Assembly (NCBI GenBank): GCA_963704825.1
Contig: CAVPHV010000004.1
Location: 86,891 to 150,890 of the forward strand
Source of the DNA: CAVPHV01 sp963704825
GTDB taxonomy: Bacteria; Actinomycetota; Acidimicrobiia; Spongiisociales; UBA5794
DNA length: 64,000 bases
Direction: 5' to 3'
Positions 1-8,869 of the stretch are shown here, piece by piece (the first letter of the stretch is position 1; each line of letters starts with the position of its first letter). Below the pieces are notes generated by a model that was not told the DNA's origin, made no database searches, and was given only the letters and a program-made list of their open reading frames with translations. The position numbers were made by a program, and so were the translations under genes.

Positions 1-1
1 C

Positions 2-535
2 GGTGGTGACCTGCTGCTCGCCTCGGTCGGCCAGGGTTCGGTGGTGGTGACCCCCCTGCAGCTTGCCAACGCCTACGCCGCCATGCTCAACGGCGGATCG
101 TTGTGGCAGCCACGAGTGGTCAACGAGGTCGTCGATTCCGATGGCGCGGTCATTTTCGAGAACCCAAAGAAGCTGATCCGGGAGCTCGACATCGATCGCA
201 CCACGGTGCTGGCGCTGCGCGGTGACATGCAGCAGGTAGTGAACAACCCCAGAGGTACCGCAGCTGCTGCCTTCGCCGATTTCGGCTCACGAAAGGAGCA
301 GGTCGGCGGCAAGACCGGCACCGCTGAAGTCATCAAGGGAGAAGAAGGGGTTTCAACGGCACTGTTCGCCGGGGTGGCTCCGATCAGCGATCCCAAGTAC
401 ATCGTGGTCGTCGTCGTGGAGCGGGGCGGGTCCGGAGGCAAGGTGGCGGCCCCGACCGCCAAACCGATTCTCCAGTATCTGATGAACGGCCCCGGCGGCG
501 TTACGCCGATCATTCTCGGTGAGGACGCCGACTGA
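2..535 (+). CDS. mrdA: Class B penicillin-binding protein (PBP2-type transpeptidase), C-terminal part
   Basis: The reading frame is open from the left edge, so this is the 3' end of a longer gene. The visible 177 residues are the end of a transpeptidase domain: a segment reading GQGSVVVTPLQLANAYA, then the KTGTAE box that forms part of the penicillin-binding active site. Such enzymes cross-link peptidoglycan at the outer face of the membrane. The stop codon overlaps the start of rodA (TGATG), so the two are translationally coupled, as expected for an elongation-type PBP2 working with RodA. An FtsI-type division enzyme is the alternative, because its neighbour would look like FtsW. The pairing with a RodA-like protein and the following rng-rplU block favour the elongation type. 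Confidence 0.85.
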   Translation, partial: GGDLLLASVGQGSVVVTPLQLANAYAAMLNGGSLWQPRVVNEVVDSDGAVIFENPKKLIRELDIDRTTVLALRGDMQQVVNNPRGTAAAAFADFGSRKEQVGGKTGTAEVIKGEEGVSTALFAGVAPISDPKYIVVVVVERGGSGGKVAAPTAKPILQYLMNGPGGVTPIILGEDAD

Positions 536-1692
536 TGTCGCTCGCAGCCCGTCGCACCGAACCAATCTCGATCCTTCAGCGGGAGCGTACGTTACGGCCG
601 GATTTCTTCATGGTCATTCCCTACCTGGCGCTCGCCGCTTTCGGCGTGCTGATGGTCTACAGCGCATCGGCGCCCGGGCTCCAGGCCCGTGGCCTCGACC
701 CGACTGCGGTCATGCGCCGCCACCTGATCTTTGCCGTGATCGGCGTCGCCGTGTTCGTCTTCACGTCCATGATCGACATGCGAGTGGTGCGGTCGATCAC
801 TCCGGCGGTCTACATCGGGAGCTTGGTGACGCTGCTGTTGGTCCTGACTCCCATCGGCACCTACGCCAACGGGGCCCGGCGGTGGGTCGACTTCGGGTTC
901 TACGCATTCCAGCCGTCTGAGTTCGCCAAGATCGCGGTCGTCTTGGCCCTCGCCTTGCTGCTCAGCCGCGGCGGAGACCGCTTGCGGTGGGACTACGTCG
1001 GCCGTGCCCTCATCCTCGTGGCGCTGCCCGCGCTCCTGATCTTCGTGCAACCCGACCTCGGCACGATGCTCGTGTTCGGGTTCATTGCGCTCTCGATGTT
1101 GTTTGTGGCGGGGACGACCTGGCGCCAGTTGGCGTTCCTGCTGATCGCGGGGGTGGTCGGCGCCGTCGGCATCTTCCAGGCCGGCGCCCTCGAGGAGTTT
1201 CAGTTGCGCCGCTTGACCGCGTTTCTCGATCCGACCGAAGATCTGGCCGCAACTGCTCTCTACAACCAGACCCAGAGCGAGATCGCCATCGGGTCGGGCG
1301 GCTTCTTCGGCAAGGGGCTGTTCGGCGGGAGCCAGACCAATCTCAACTTTGTTCCCGAGCAATCAACCGACTTCATCTTCACCGCGATCGGGGAGCAACT
1401 TGGATTCATCGGTGCCGTCATCGTGCTCGGCCTGTTCGCCATGATCATCTGGCGGGTCCTGGTCGCCGCGGGCAACGGTCGGGACAAGTTCTCGCAACTG
1501 GTCGCCACCGGGGTTGCGGCCCTGCTGGTCTTCCATATCTTCGTCAACGTCGCCATGACCATGACGCTGATGCCCGTCACCGGCCTGCCCCTGCCGTTCC
1601 TGAGCGCCGGCGGTTCCGCCTTCATTGCGATGAGCCTCGCGCTCGGCCTCGCCCACTCAGTCTGGATGCGCCGCAGCCCGGTGCCAGACTGA
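535..1692 (+). CDS. rodA: RodA-type SEDS glycosyltransferase
   Basis: This 385-residue polytopic membrane protein belongs to the SEDS family, which polymerises lipid II glycan strands together with a class B PBP. It has about ten hydrophobic segments. Family landmarks include ARRWVDFGFYAFQPSEFAK, QPDLGTMLVFGF and the long extracytoplasmic segment ending FVPEQSTDFIFTAIGEQLGF. The start ATG overlaps the stop of the upstream transpeptidase gene, so both come from one transcript and probably form one complex. FtsW is the main alternative. The length and the absence of division genes nearby favour RodA. Confidence 0.88.
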   Translation: MSLAARRTEPISILQRERTLRPDFFMVIPYLALAAFGVLMVYSASAPGLQARGLDPTAVMRRHLIFAVIGVAVFVFTSMIDMRVVRSITPAVYIGSLVTLLLVLTPIGTYANGARRWVDFGFYAFQPSEFAKIAVVLALALLLSRGGDRLRWDYVGRALILVALPALLIFVQPDLGTMLVFGFIALSMLFVAGTTWRQLAFLLIAGVVGAVGIFQAGALEEFQLRRLTAFLDPTEDLAATALYNQTQSEIAIGSGGFFGKGLFGGSQTNLNFVPEQSTDFIFTAIGEQLGFIGAVIVLGLFAMIIWRVLVAAGNGRDKFSQLVATGVAALLVFHIFVNVAMTMTLMPVTGLPLPFLSAGGSAFIAMSLALGLAHSVWMRRSPVPD

Positions 1693-1694
1693 GG

Positions 1695-1760
1695 TTTCGA
1701 TCAGCAACCTTCGGTTGCTGATCGAGGTACGAGGCGCTGATCTTGCCATCGGCGCCTCGT
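1695..1760. terminator. Two consecutive hairpins between convergent rodA and tdk
   Basis: The first hairpin has perfect 12-bp arms at 1698-1709 and 1713-1724 with a TTC loop. The second has 9-bp arms at 1729-1737 and 1752-1760. They lie just after the rodA stop and before the 3' end of the convergent kinase gene, where a bidirectional terminator is expected. Neither is followed by a long T tract. Confidence 0.6.
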
Positions 1761-1915
1761 GATCGTGCGGCCCGGTGCGGGGCCCGCCCCCTCGGGCACC
1801 CCCATGAGGACTCTGAGCGATGTCGTCGAGCCAGAAGCCCGTCCCCTCGGGCACCCTCATCGGGCGCGGCCGCGTAGGGCGAGCGTTTCCTTGGGCAGGC
1901 CCCAGGGGAAGCCGG

Positions 1916-2509
1916 CTACGCCGTTTCCATCTCCAGGGTGGGTTGGACGGCTTCGTCGGGGTTGTAGCAGCGGCGGCAGCGGGCCTCGTAGGCGTCGGTG
2001 GCGCCGAGGACCACGAGTTCGTCGCTGTGGACGACACGTTGGGTGAACAGGCCGGGGCCGCCGCAGCGGTGGCATACGGCCAGGCTCTTCGTCACGTACT
2101 CGGCTCGCAAGATGAGCGAGGGGATGGGCTCGAAGGGACGGCCCAGGTAGTCGTTGTCGAGTCCGGCGACGATGACCTGCTTGCCGGCGCCGGCAAGCAT
2201 CGTCGCCACCTCGACTAGATCGTCGTCGAAGAATTGGCCCTCGTCGATGCCGACCACGATGGTGCGATCCTCGACGGTGCGCAGCAGTTCCTGTGCGTTT
2301 GGAACCGGTATGGCCGCGGTCGAGAGCTTCGAGTGCGAGACGACCTCACCAACCGAATAGCGAACGTCAAGCTCCGGTTTGAACGTCTGGGTGGGCACCC
2401 TGGCGAGGTGGTAGCGAGTGACCCGCCGGATGAGTTCTTCGCTCTTGCCGGAGAACATTGGGCCACAGATGACTTCGATCCATCCCTGATCAGCGCGTCG
2501 GTGCAGCAT
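1916..2509 (-). CDS. tdk: Thymidine kinase
   Basis: This is a type II thymidine kinase that phosphorylates thymidine in nucleotide salvage. It has the P-loop GPMFSGKS near the N-terminus, the DEGQFF metal/substrate motif about 80 residues later, and a C-terminal zinc-binding lasso with CHRC and CRRC pairs. The length of 197 residues is typical. An upstream in-frame ATG at 2527 would add six residues. I chose 2509 because a TATGGT box lies 8 nt before it, fitting a leaderless start. It converges on rodA and stands alone on its strand. Confidence 0.88.
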   Translation of the reverse strand: MLHRRADQGWIEVICGPMFSGKSEELIRRVTRYHLARVPTQTFKPELDVRYSVGEVVSHSKLSTAAIPVPNAQELLRTVEDRTIVVGIDEGQFFDDDLVEVATMLAGAGKQVIVAGLDNDYLGRPFEPIPSLILRAEYVTKSLAVCHRCGGPGLFTQRVVHSDELVVLGATDAYEARCRRCYNPDEAVQPTLEMETA

Positions 2510-2527
2510 GGCGCGGGACCATAGCAT

Positions 2528-2539
2528 TACACGCGTGTA
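2528..2539. promoter_or_regulatory. Perfect 12-bp palindrome upstream of tdk
   Basis: TACACGCGTGTA reads the same on both strands. It lies just upstream of the proposed tdk -10 box, where a repressor could bind. No regulator is identified, so the role is speculative. Confidence 0.3.
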
Positions 2540-2880
2540 GTTTCCGCATCGCGAAAACCGACAAAGTGGGCGGCGTGCGTGCCAGACGACACGACGGGCA
2601 GAGCGCGAAAAACACGCTTCATGAGGTTTCGCCGGGCTCCGAAGAAACTGATGCTACGCTCTGTAGCTATCCGGGCCGCATCGCGGCGACCGGTTTCGCC
2701 ATCGGGCCGAGGCACGCATGACCGACGCGTTCGTTCTAGTCGCATCTTCGTTGGCTCCGTTCGTTCGGAGTCCTGCCCCCCATGGTCAGAAACCTCCGGG
2801 AGCCATACTTCTGCTCCCGAACATGGTCCGCCCTGCTTCCGACCCGGCAGGATCTGTCGATCGCTCTCCGGGGCGACCAA
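2540..2880. other. Gene-free interval upstream of rng
   Basis: I see no supportable gene in these roughly 340 bases. Open frames on both strands lack family motifs. A 7-bp hairpin with one G-T pair (2753-2759 with 2766-2772) is present. The interval probably holds the rng promoter and leader; no -35/-10 pair is convincing enough to call. Confidence 0.4.
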
Positions 2881-2892
2881 AGGAGAATTTGC

Positions 2893-4452
2893 ATGGGATT
2901 GTTCCGAAAGAAGTCCTCCGCGCAAGACGGCGGGGCTTCGGGGGGACGCAAACGCGGGAGCAAACACGAGGTGACGGTCCGGCGATACGCCGCACCTGAA
3001 TCCGAACCGCAGACGGCGCCAGCCAAGAAGAAGAAGAAGGCGAAGAGTTCGGTCAAACCGGGACCGAAGGGGGCTCAGCAGCGACGCCAAAGCGACCGTT
3101 CGCGACGCTCTCGCGAGCGGGTGCGTCGGCCCAGCCGGCCCCACCTCGAAGTCGTTCCGCCCCCCGATACGGCGCGCAAGCAGATGCTGGTTCGGTCCAA
3201 CCCCCACCAGACCCAGATTGTGGTCTTGGAGGGGCCGGTCCTCGTCGAGCACTACGTCGCTCGTTCCGACAAGAGATCGCTGGTCGGCAATGTTTACGTC
3301 GGCAAAGTTCGCAACGTGCTGCCCGGGATGGAAGCCGCCTTCGTCGACTTTGGTGAAGGCAAGAACGGAGTGCTGTACGCCGGCGACGTCAACTACGAAG
3401 ACGCCGACATGGAGGGCAAGCGCCAACGCATCGAGATGGTGCTCAAGCCCGGCGACTCGGTGCTGGTCCAGGTGGTCAAGGACGCCATGGGTCACAAAGG
3501 CGCCAGGCTCACCAACCAGATCAGCATCGCGGGCCGCTACCTCGTGCTCGCAGCCGACCCCGAGGTGCGCGGCATCAGCCGCCGCCTCGCCGAAGAGGAA
3601 CGGCGCCGACTGCGCGACATCGTTTCCGAGGTGCGACCCAAGGGGATGGGCGTCATCGTCCGTACCGCCGCCGAGGGCGCCTCCCAGGAGGACATTGCTG
3701 CCGATATCGACCGCCTCAAGGGCATTTGGGACGAGGTCAACTCAAAGCAGGACACTCCCGCACCTGCCCTGATCTACCAAGAGCCGCCGTTGGTGCTGCG
3801 GGTGATCCGTGAGCACTTCACCCGTGACTTCCGGCGTCTGTTGATCGACGACCCGAAGACACACCATATGGTGCTTGACTACCTGGGCGGCACCGAGGCG
3901 GACCTGGTCAACAAGGTCAAGCTCTACGAGGACGAGTTGTCCATCTTTGAGCGGTTCCACGTCGAGGATCAGCTGCGCAAGGCTCTCGACCGCAAGGTGT
4001 GGTTGCCGTCCGGCGGGCACATCGTCATCGATCGCACCGAGGCCCTGACCGTCATCGATGTGAACACCGGTCGTTTTGTGGGTCACTCCAACCTCGAAGA
4101 GACGGTGCTCCAGAACAACCTGGAGTCTGCGGAGGAGATCGCCCGCCAGCTTCGGCTGCGCGACATCGGCGGCATCATCGTGATCGACTTCATCGACATG
4201 GAGATCCAGAAGAATCAAGATCTGGTGCTGCAGAAGTTTCGCGAGCAACTCGCCAAGGACAAGATGCGGACCCAGGTATTCGACGTCTCCAACCTCGGTC
4301 TGGTCGAGATGACCCGCAAGAACGTCTCGGCCGGGCTGCTGGAGTCGTTCTCGGAGGTCTGCCCGCACTGCAGCGGCCGTGGCGTCCTGCTGTATGAGGA
4401 TGCAGCAACCGCAGGCACGCCGCTGCCCAAGGCGGCGTCCGCGGACGATTAG
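2893..4452 (+). CDS. rng: Ribonuclease E/G
   Basis: This 519-residue endoribonuclease of the RNase E/G family acts in rRNA maturation and mRNA turnover. The first 100 residues are a basic, low-complexity tail. An S1 RNA-binding domain follows at about residues 130-210. The catalytic DNase I-like domain has metal-binding aspartates in LTVIDVNTGRFVG (about 389) and IIVIDFIDM (about 432). A CPHC zinc-link motif near 495 supports dimer formation. I chose ATG 2893 because AGGAG stands 8 nt upstream at 2881-2885; longer in-frame starts lack such a site. It lies upstream of rplU-rpmA-obgE, a common arrangement. Confidence 0.92.
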   Translation: MGLFRKKSSAQDGGASGGRKRGSKHEVTVRRYAAPESEPQTAPAKKKKKAKSSVKPGPKGAQQRRQSDRSRRSRERVRRPSRPHLEVVPPPDTARKQMLVRSNPHQTQIVVLEGPVLVEHYVARSDKRSLVGNVYVGKVRNVLPGMEAAFVDFGEGKNGVLYAGDVNYEDADMEGKRQRIEMVLKPGDSVLVQVVKDAMGHKGARLTNQISIAGRYLVLAADPEVRGISRRLAEEERRRLRDIVSEVRPKGMGVIVRTAAEGASQEDIAADIDRLKGIWDEVNSKQDTPAPALIYQEPPLVLRVIREHFTRDFRRLLIDDPKTHHMVLDYLGGTEADLVNKVKLYEDELSIFERFHVEDQLRKALDRKVWLPSGGHIVIDRTEALTVIDVNTGRFVGHSNLEETVLQNNLESAEEIARQLRLRDIGGIIVIDFIDMEIQKNQDLVLQKFREQLAKDKMRTQVFDVSNLGLVEMTRKNVSAGLLESFSEVCPHCSGRGVLLYEDAATAGTPLPKAASADD

Positions 4453-4486
4453 GAACCTGGAGTCGCCGGCGGCTTGGACCCGGCAG

Positions 4487-4515
4487 TTTCCGTCCTGTCG
4501 CCGACGGGGTAACAT
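4487..4515 (+). promoter_or_regulatory. Possible promoter for rplU
   Basis: TTTCCG at 4487-4492 and TAACAT at 4510-4515 are separated by 17 nt, giving a leader of about 80 nt before rplU. The match to a housekeeping promoter is moderate. Readthrough from rng is an alternative. Confidence 0.3.
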
Positions 4516-4603
4516 ATCTTCGCACGCCGAAGCCTTCGGCCGCGGTGTGCCGCCCATACCGGCTTGCCAGCCGGGCCGGTAACCACTTCGGAGGATTCAG
4601 AAC

Positions 4604-5173
4604 ATGTACGCGATCATCCGCGCGGGCGGTAAGCAGGCCAAGGTCAGCGAAGGCGATGTCATCGCCATCGAACGGATCAAATCTGCCGACGCCGAGGTCA
4701 CCTTCACTCCGTTGCTCGTCGTTCAAGACGACGGCACGGTGATCTCCGAGCGTGCTGCGCTCGACAAGACAAAGGTGGTCGCCGAGGTGCTCGGGGAAAG
4801 CCGGGGCGACAAGGTCGAGGTCTTCAAGTACAAGAACAAGACCGGGTATCGGCGACGCCAAGGGCACCGCCAGACCTACACGACCATCCAGGTGACGGCC
4901 ATCGAGACCGGGGTCAAGGAGGCTGCCAAGAAGGTGGCCAAAGCGGCCCCCGAGAAGGCTGAGACCGAGAAGGCTGAGACCAAGAAGGCGGCCAAAGAAG
5001 CCCCCAAGAAGGCTGAGAGCAAGAAGAAAGAGACGGCCTCGTCCAAGGAGAAGGCGACCAAAGAGGCGCCGAAGAAGGCAGCCAAGGCTGCCAAGGACAA
5101 GGATGAGTCCGCGAGCGAACCCAAGGCCGAAGCGCCCGCCGCGGAGACGGCGGCCGGCGACGAGGAGGCATAA
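4604..5173 (+). CDS. rplU: Ribosomal protein L21 with a long charged C-terminal tail
   Basis: Residues 1-103 are a canonical L21, starting MYAIIRAGGKQAKV and containing the KTGYRRRQGHRQ segment that contacts 23S rRNA. The remaining 86 residues are almost entirely Lys, Ala and Glu, with repeated EKAETKKAAKEAPKKA-like units. This tail nearly doubles the protein relative to the usual 100-odd residues. It should be disordered or helical and could bind nucleic acid. GGAGG at 4590-4594 precedes the start. The gene heads rplU-rpmA-obgE; rpmA begins 3 nt after its stop. Confidence 0.93.
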   Translation: MYAIIRAGGKQAKVSEGDVIAIERIKSADAEVTFTPLLVVQDDGTVISERAALDKTKVVAEVLGESRGDKVEVFKYKNKTGYRRRQGHRQTYTTIQVTAIETGVKEAAKKVAKAAPEKAETEKAETKKAAKEAPKKAESKKKETASSKEKATKEAPKKAAKAAKDKDESASEPKAEAPAAETAAGDEEA

Positions 5174-5176
5174 CCC

Positions 5177-5431
5177 ATGTCAAAGACCAAATCCGGAGGC
5201 TCGACCAAGAACGGCCGCGATTCGGCCGCACAGCGGCTCGGCCCGAAAGCCTTTGACGGCCAAATGGTGACGGCCGGTTCGATTCTCGTCCGCCAGCGCG
5301 GCACCCGTATTCACCCCGGCGACAACGTCGGGAAGGGGAGCGACGACACGCTCTTCGCCAAGATCGACGGCACCGTCAAGTACGGCTCGCGTCGCGGGCG
5401 CCGTCAGGTCAGCATCCTCACCGAGGCGTAG
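5177..5431 (+). CDS. rpmA: Ribosomal protein L27
   Basis: This 84-residue protein is a canonical L27 of the 50S subunit, whose N-terminal arm reaches the peptidyl-transferase centre. The segments GGSTKNGRDSAAQRLG and GSILVRQRGTRIHPG are family signatures. There is no N-terminal extension needing a processing protease of the firmicute type. It follows rplU by 3 nt and precedes obgE by 39 nt. Confidence 0.95.
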   Translation: MSKTKSGGSTKNGRDSAAQRLGPKAFDGQMVTAGSILVRQRGTRIHPGDNVGKGSDDTLFAKIDGTVKYGSRRGRRQVSILTEA

Positions 5432-5470
5432 CCGGCCGGGAAACCGACTGCGCCGCGACCCGGAGTTGCC

Positions 5471-6772
5471 ATGTTTGTAGACCGGGTCCGCATCGAGGTC
5501 CGCGGCGGAGATGGCGGAGCCGGTGTCGCCAGCTTTCGTCGGGTCAAAGGGCGGCCGCGCGGCAAACCTGATGGTGGCTCGGGCGGCAGCGGCGGTTCCG
5601 TGATCGCCGTCGCCGACGATTCGACCGCCACGTTGCTCCGCTATTCGCGGCGTCCCCATTGGCGGGCCGACGATGGCACCCACGGCGAAGGTGATCTGCG
5701 CCACGGCGCCAAGGGCGAGGACCTGATCCTGCCCGTTCCGCTCGGTACAGTGGTTGTCGAAGAATCGGGAACAGTGATCGCCGACCTCGTTGAGGCAGGA
5801 CAGCAGATCAAACTCGTGGACGGTGGCCGCGGCGGGCGTGGCAATGCGGCCTTTGTCTCGCCGCAGCGCAAGGCGCCGACGTTCTCGGAACAGGGCGAAT
5901 ACGGCGAGTCCGCCTGGGTGACGCTGGAGATGAAGGTTCTCGCCGACGCCGCCCTCGTCGGCTTCCCCAATGCCGGCAAGAGCACGCTGATCTCACGAGT
6001 CTCATCGGCCAAGCCCAAGATTGCCGACTATCCGTTCACGACCCTCACCCCTCACCTCGGAGTCGTGACGATCGCCGGCCGCGAGTTTGCCTTCGCCGAC
6101 GTTCCCGGACTCATCGAAGGCGCCGCCGATGGCAAGGGCCTCGGGCACGAGTTCCTCCGCCACGTCGAGCGGGCTCGGGTGTTGGTGATCTTGCTCGATC
6201 CGACGCCGCTCCAGGACATGAGCTATGCCGGCCAACTCGATGTGCTGCTCAGAGAGCTGGACGCCCACTCGCCCGACCTGGCGAACCGGCCGCGAGTTGT
6301 GGTGGTCAACAAGATCGACGCCATCTCCGACACCGACGAGATCGCGGCATGGGGCGCTCAGGCGGACCAGGAGGTTCACCTGGTCTCGGCCGTGACCGGC
6401 GAGGGGATCGACTCGTTGATGCATGCGGTCGCCGATGCGGTGGCCCAACACGAAAGGGAAGCGCCGGATCGGGAAGGGTTTGTGCTGCACCGGCCCGTCG
6501 TGGCCGGCTACCGGGTAGCGAGGGCAGACGACGGCTGGGTTGTGGCCGGCCGGGCCGCCGAGCGTGCCATCAATCTCGCCGACCTCACCGTGCCGGAGGC
6601 GGCCGACTTTGTTGCGGCCCGGCTGCGTCGAATCGGCGTCGAGGATGCCCTGCGCGCAGCCGGGGCCCTGCCCGGCGACGACGTGCAAATCGGCGACATC
6701 ACCTTCAGCTTCAATCCCGACGTCGATGACACGGCCCCGGAAGACGGCGCCGGTGAAGAGACGGCACCATGA
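5471..6772 (+). CDS. obgE: GTPase ObgE/CgtA
   Basis: This 433-residue Obg GTPase takes part in 50S subunit assembly and stress control. The N-terminal glycine-rich Obg fold covers about residues 1-158. The GTPase domain follows with GFPNAGKS (G1), DVPG (G3) and NKID (G4). An OCT-type C-terminal domain lies at roughly 345-420, followed by an acidic tail. The stop overlaps the proB start (ATGA), so translation of proB is coupled. The rplU-rpmA-obgE-proB order is widely conserved in bacteria. Confidence 0.95.
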   Translation: MFVDRVRIEVRGGDGGAGVASFRRVKGRPRGKPDGGSGGSGGSVIAVADDSTATLLRYSRRPHWRADDGTHGEGDLRHGAKGEDLILPVPLGTVVVEESGTVIADLVEAGQQIKLVDGGRGGRGNAAFVSPQRKAPTFSEQGEYGESAWVTLEMKVLADAALVGFPNAGKSTLISRVSSAKPKIADYPFTTLTPHLGVVTIAGREFAFADVPGLIEGAADGKGLGHEFLRHVERARVLVILLDPTPLQDMSYAGQLDVLLRELDAHSPDLANRPRVVVVNKIDAISDTDEIAAWGAQADQEVHLVSAVTGEGIDSLMHAVADAVAQHEREAPDREGFVLHRPVVAGYRVARADDGWVVAGRAAERAINLADLTVPEAADFVAARLRRIGVEDALRAAGALPGDDVQIGDITFSFNPDVDDTAPEDGAGEETAP

Positions 6773-7872
6773 GGCGCCCGGCAACCGCACAGAGTCCCGT
6801 TGTCGTCAAGGTCGGCTCGTCGAGCCTGGCTCATCCCGACGGTGGGCTCAACATCGACGCGGTCCGAGGGGTAGTCGATCAGGTGGAGCAGCTGAGCGCC
6901 CTGGGCCATGCGCCGGTGCTCGTCACCTCGGGTGCCGTTGCCGCCGGCCTTCCCGCGCTGGGTTTGTCGACCCGACCCAAGGACCTGCCCGGCCTGCAGG
7001 CGGCCGCGGCGGTTGGCCAGGGCAGGCTCATGGAACGTTATGCATTCGAGTTCGGCGAACGGGGACGTGTGGTCGGGCAAGTCCTCCTCACCCGCGATGT
7101 TCTGGCGCACCGCCCCCAGTACCTTCACGCCCGCGAGGCGCTGGATCGACTACTGGCACTCGGGGTGGTCCCCATCGTCAACGAAAACGACACTGTGGTG
7201 GTCGATGAGCTCAGGCTCGGGGACAACGACCGGTTGGCCGCCATCGTTTCCCACCTCGTCGGGGCCGGGATGCTGGTGATCCTGACGGACACCACCGGGC
7301 TCTACTCCGACGACCCGCGCCTGGCCGACGATGTCGAGTTGCTCACTGCGGTTCGGCACACCGATGAGATCCTGGATGCGCTGTGGCAGCGCTCGACTAC
7401 CGGTGCGCTCGGTTCTGGTGGTGTCGCCACCAAGGTCAGCGCGGCGCGCATGGCCGCTTGGTCGGGTATCCCCACCGTGATCGCTGATGCCTCGAACCCC
7501 ACCGCGGTTGCCGCTGCCGTGAGCGGTGATGAGGTCGGCACCTGGGTCGAGCCCCACGAGGCACGCCTCACGGCGCGCAAGCTTTGGATCGCCTTTGGCC
7601 AGCCCGCTCAGGGCAAGCTGGTGGTGGACGCCGGAGCGGCTCGGGCTCTCCTGAGGCGGGGTGGTTCGCTTCTGGCTGCGGGGATCTTGGTGGTCGCAGG
7701 CGAGTTTGATGCGGGTGCCGCCGTCGAGGTCGTGGGGCCCGACAACAGGTTCATCGGCAAGGGCCTAGTCGGCTTGCCGGCACAGGATCTTCGTTCCGCC
7801 CTCGGTCAGCACAGCACCTTGACCGGCGGCGCCGTGGTCCATCGCGACGACCTGGTGGTCCTGGCTCCCTAG
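6769..7872 (+). CDS. proB: Glutamate 5-kinase
   Basis: The protein phosphorylates glutamate, the first step of proline synthesis. It has 367 residues: an N-terminal amino-acid kinase domain (VVKVGSSSL near the start, VNENDTVVVDELRLGDND in the active site) and a C-terminal PUA domain starting near residue 275. The ATG overlaps the obgE stop. The partner gene proA is not adjacent but lies about 1 kb downstream, beyond an inverted methyltransferase gene. Confidence 0.93.
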   Translation: MRRPATAQSPVVVKVGSSSLAHPDGGLNIDAVRGVVDQVEQLSALGHAPVLVTSGAVAAGLPALGLSTRPKDLPGLQAAAAVGQGRLMERYAFEFGERGRVVGQVLLTRDVLAHRPQYLHAREALDRLLALGVVPIVNENDTVVVDELRLGDNDRLAAIVSHLVGAGMLVILTDTTGLYSDDPRLADDVELLTAVRHTDEILDALWQRSTTGALGSGGVATKVSAARMAAWSGIPTVIADASNPTAVAAAVSGDEVGTWVEPHEARLTARKLWIAFGQPAQGKLVVDAGAARALLRRGGSLLAAGILVVAGEFDAGAAVEVVGPDNRFIGKGLVGLPAQDLRSALGQHSTLTGGAVVHRDDLVVLAP

Positions 7873-7969
7873 GAAAGTGCTGGAATCCTGGCGTGCAGGC
7901 TCGCCCGGACCCGGAAGGCCCAGTCTCCACGTCGGACGCGAGCCTAAACTGACACTGTTCAGCAGACTC

Positions 7970-8812
7970 TCAAGAGGGCTTCTGCGCCAGAACGTCACCG
8001 TGGATGAAGGCGAACCATCCGGCCGGCTGCTCCGCCCAGCTACGGAAGGCGGCGGCGAAGGCAACGAGGTCGTTGCGAGTGGCAACGTCGAGTTCCTCAA
8101 CCCGCAAAGCGTACGGCGTCAACTCGCCGGCACCGTCGGGGTCCGGGTCGCTGCGCCCCGCCCACAACTCAGCCCACCAGCGGCGATCTTCGGGCGAGGC
8201 AAACACCCAGCTAGAGGCGCCGGCATGGACGTGCTCGAACTCGGCAGCGAGCACCCATTCCAGGAGATGGCGACCGGCGTCGGGCTCACCGCCGTTGGCG
8301 CGTGCCACGGTGCGATACACCTCCAGCCAGCGGTCGATGGTTGCGTCGTTGGGGTGATGCGTCATGGTTCCGTAGTCGGCGTCGCGCACCGCGACGTAGC
8401 CGCCCGGTCGCAACACCCGAGCCGCCTCGCGCAGGGCCGCCACCGGATCGGCAAGGTGCTGAAGCAGTTGGTGGGCGTAGACCACGTCGAAGCTCTCCGC
8501 TGGAAACGGCAGGGCGTAGACGTCGGCGAGTTCAAAGCGAAGGTTGTCGAGACGCTGTTGCGCTCCGTGGGCCGTGGCGTGGTCGATGGCCGCTTGGGCG
8601 CGGTCGATCCCGACCACGAGTGAAGGAGCCACGTAGCGAGCGAGGCCGACGGTGATCGATCCGGGACCACAGCCGAGGTCGAGCACCTCCATTCCCGGCT
8701 CGAGGTGGGGGAGCAGGAACGCCGCCGCCTCCTCGGCGGTGCGCCGTCCGTGCGCCGCCAGCACATTGGGGTGGTGGCTGTGGGTGTAGATCTCGTGGTC
8801 GGGTCGGCTCAT
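7970..8812 (-). CDS. SAM-dependent class I methyltransferase
   Basis: This 280-residue protein has a Rossmann-type methyltransferase fold. Motif I reads VLDLGCGPGSITVGLA near residue 45, followed by an acidic motif II (VVGIDRAQAAI) and a post-motif PFPAESFDVVYAHQLLQHL. It resembles the UbiE-like Methyltransf_11 group, whose substrates range from quinones to small metabolites. The substrate cannot be read from the sequence. It is transcribed opposite to its neighbours and splits proB from proA. TAGAAT on the minus strand (8824-8819) lies 6 nt before the ATG, suggesting a leaderless transcript. Confidence 0.8.
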   Translation of the reverse strand: MSRPDHEIYTHSHHPNVLAAHGRRTAEEAAAFLLPHLEPGMEVLDLGCGPGSITVGLARYVAPSLVVGIDRAQAAIDHATAHGAQQRLDNLRFELADVYALPFPAESFDVVYAHQLLQHLADPVAALREAARVLRPGGYVAVRDADYGTMTHHPNDATIDRWLEVYRTVARANGGEPDAGRHLLEWVLAAEFEHVHAGASSWVFASPEDRRWWAELWAGRSDPDPDGAGELTPYALRVEELDVATRNDLVAFAAAFRSWAEQPAGWFAFIHGDVLAQKPS

Positions 8813-8869
8813 CGTCCAATTCTACGGCGCCGCTCCAAGCTGCCTCCGCTCCGGGTACGCTTGCCGCCC
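8813..8869. promoter_or_regulatory. Divergent promoter region with two leaderless-type -10 boxes
   Basis: Only 57 nt separate the divergent starts. On the plus strand TACGCT (8856-8861) ends 8 nt before the proA ATG. On the minus strand TAGAAT (8824-8819) ends 6 nt before the methyltransferase ATG. No clear -35 hexamers are seen. Confidence 0.45.
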
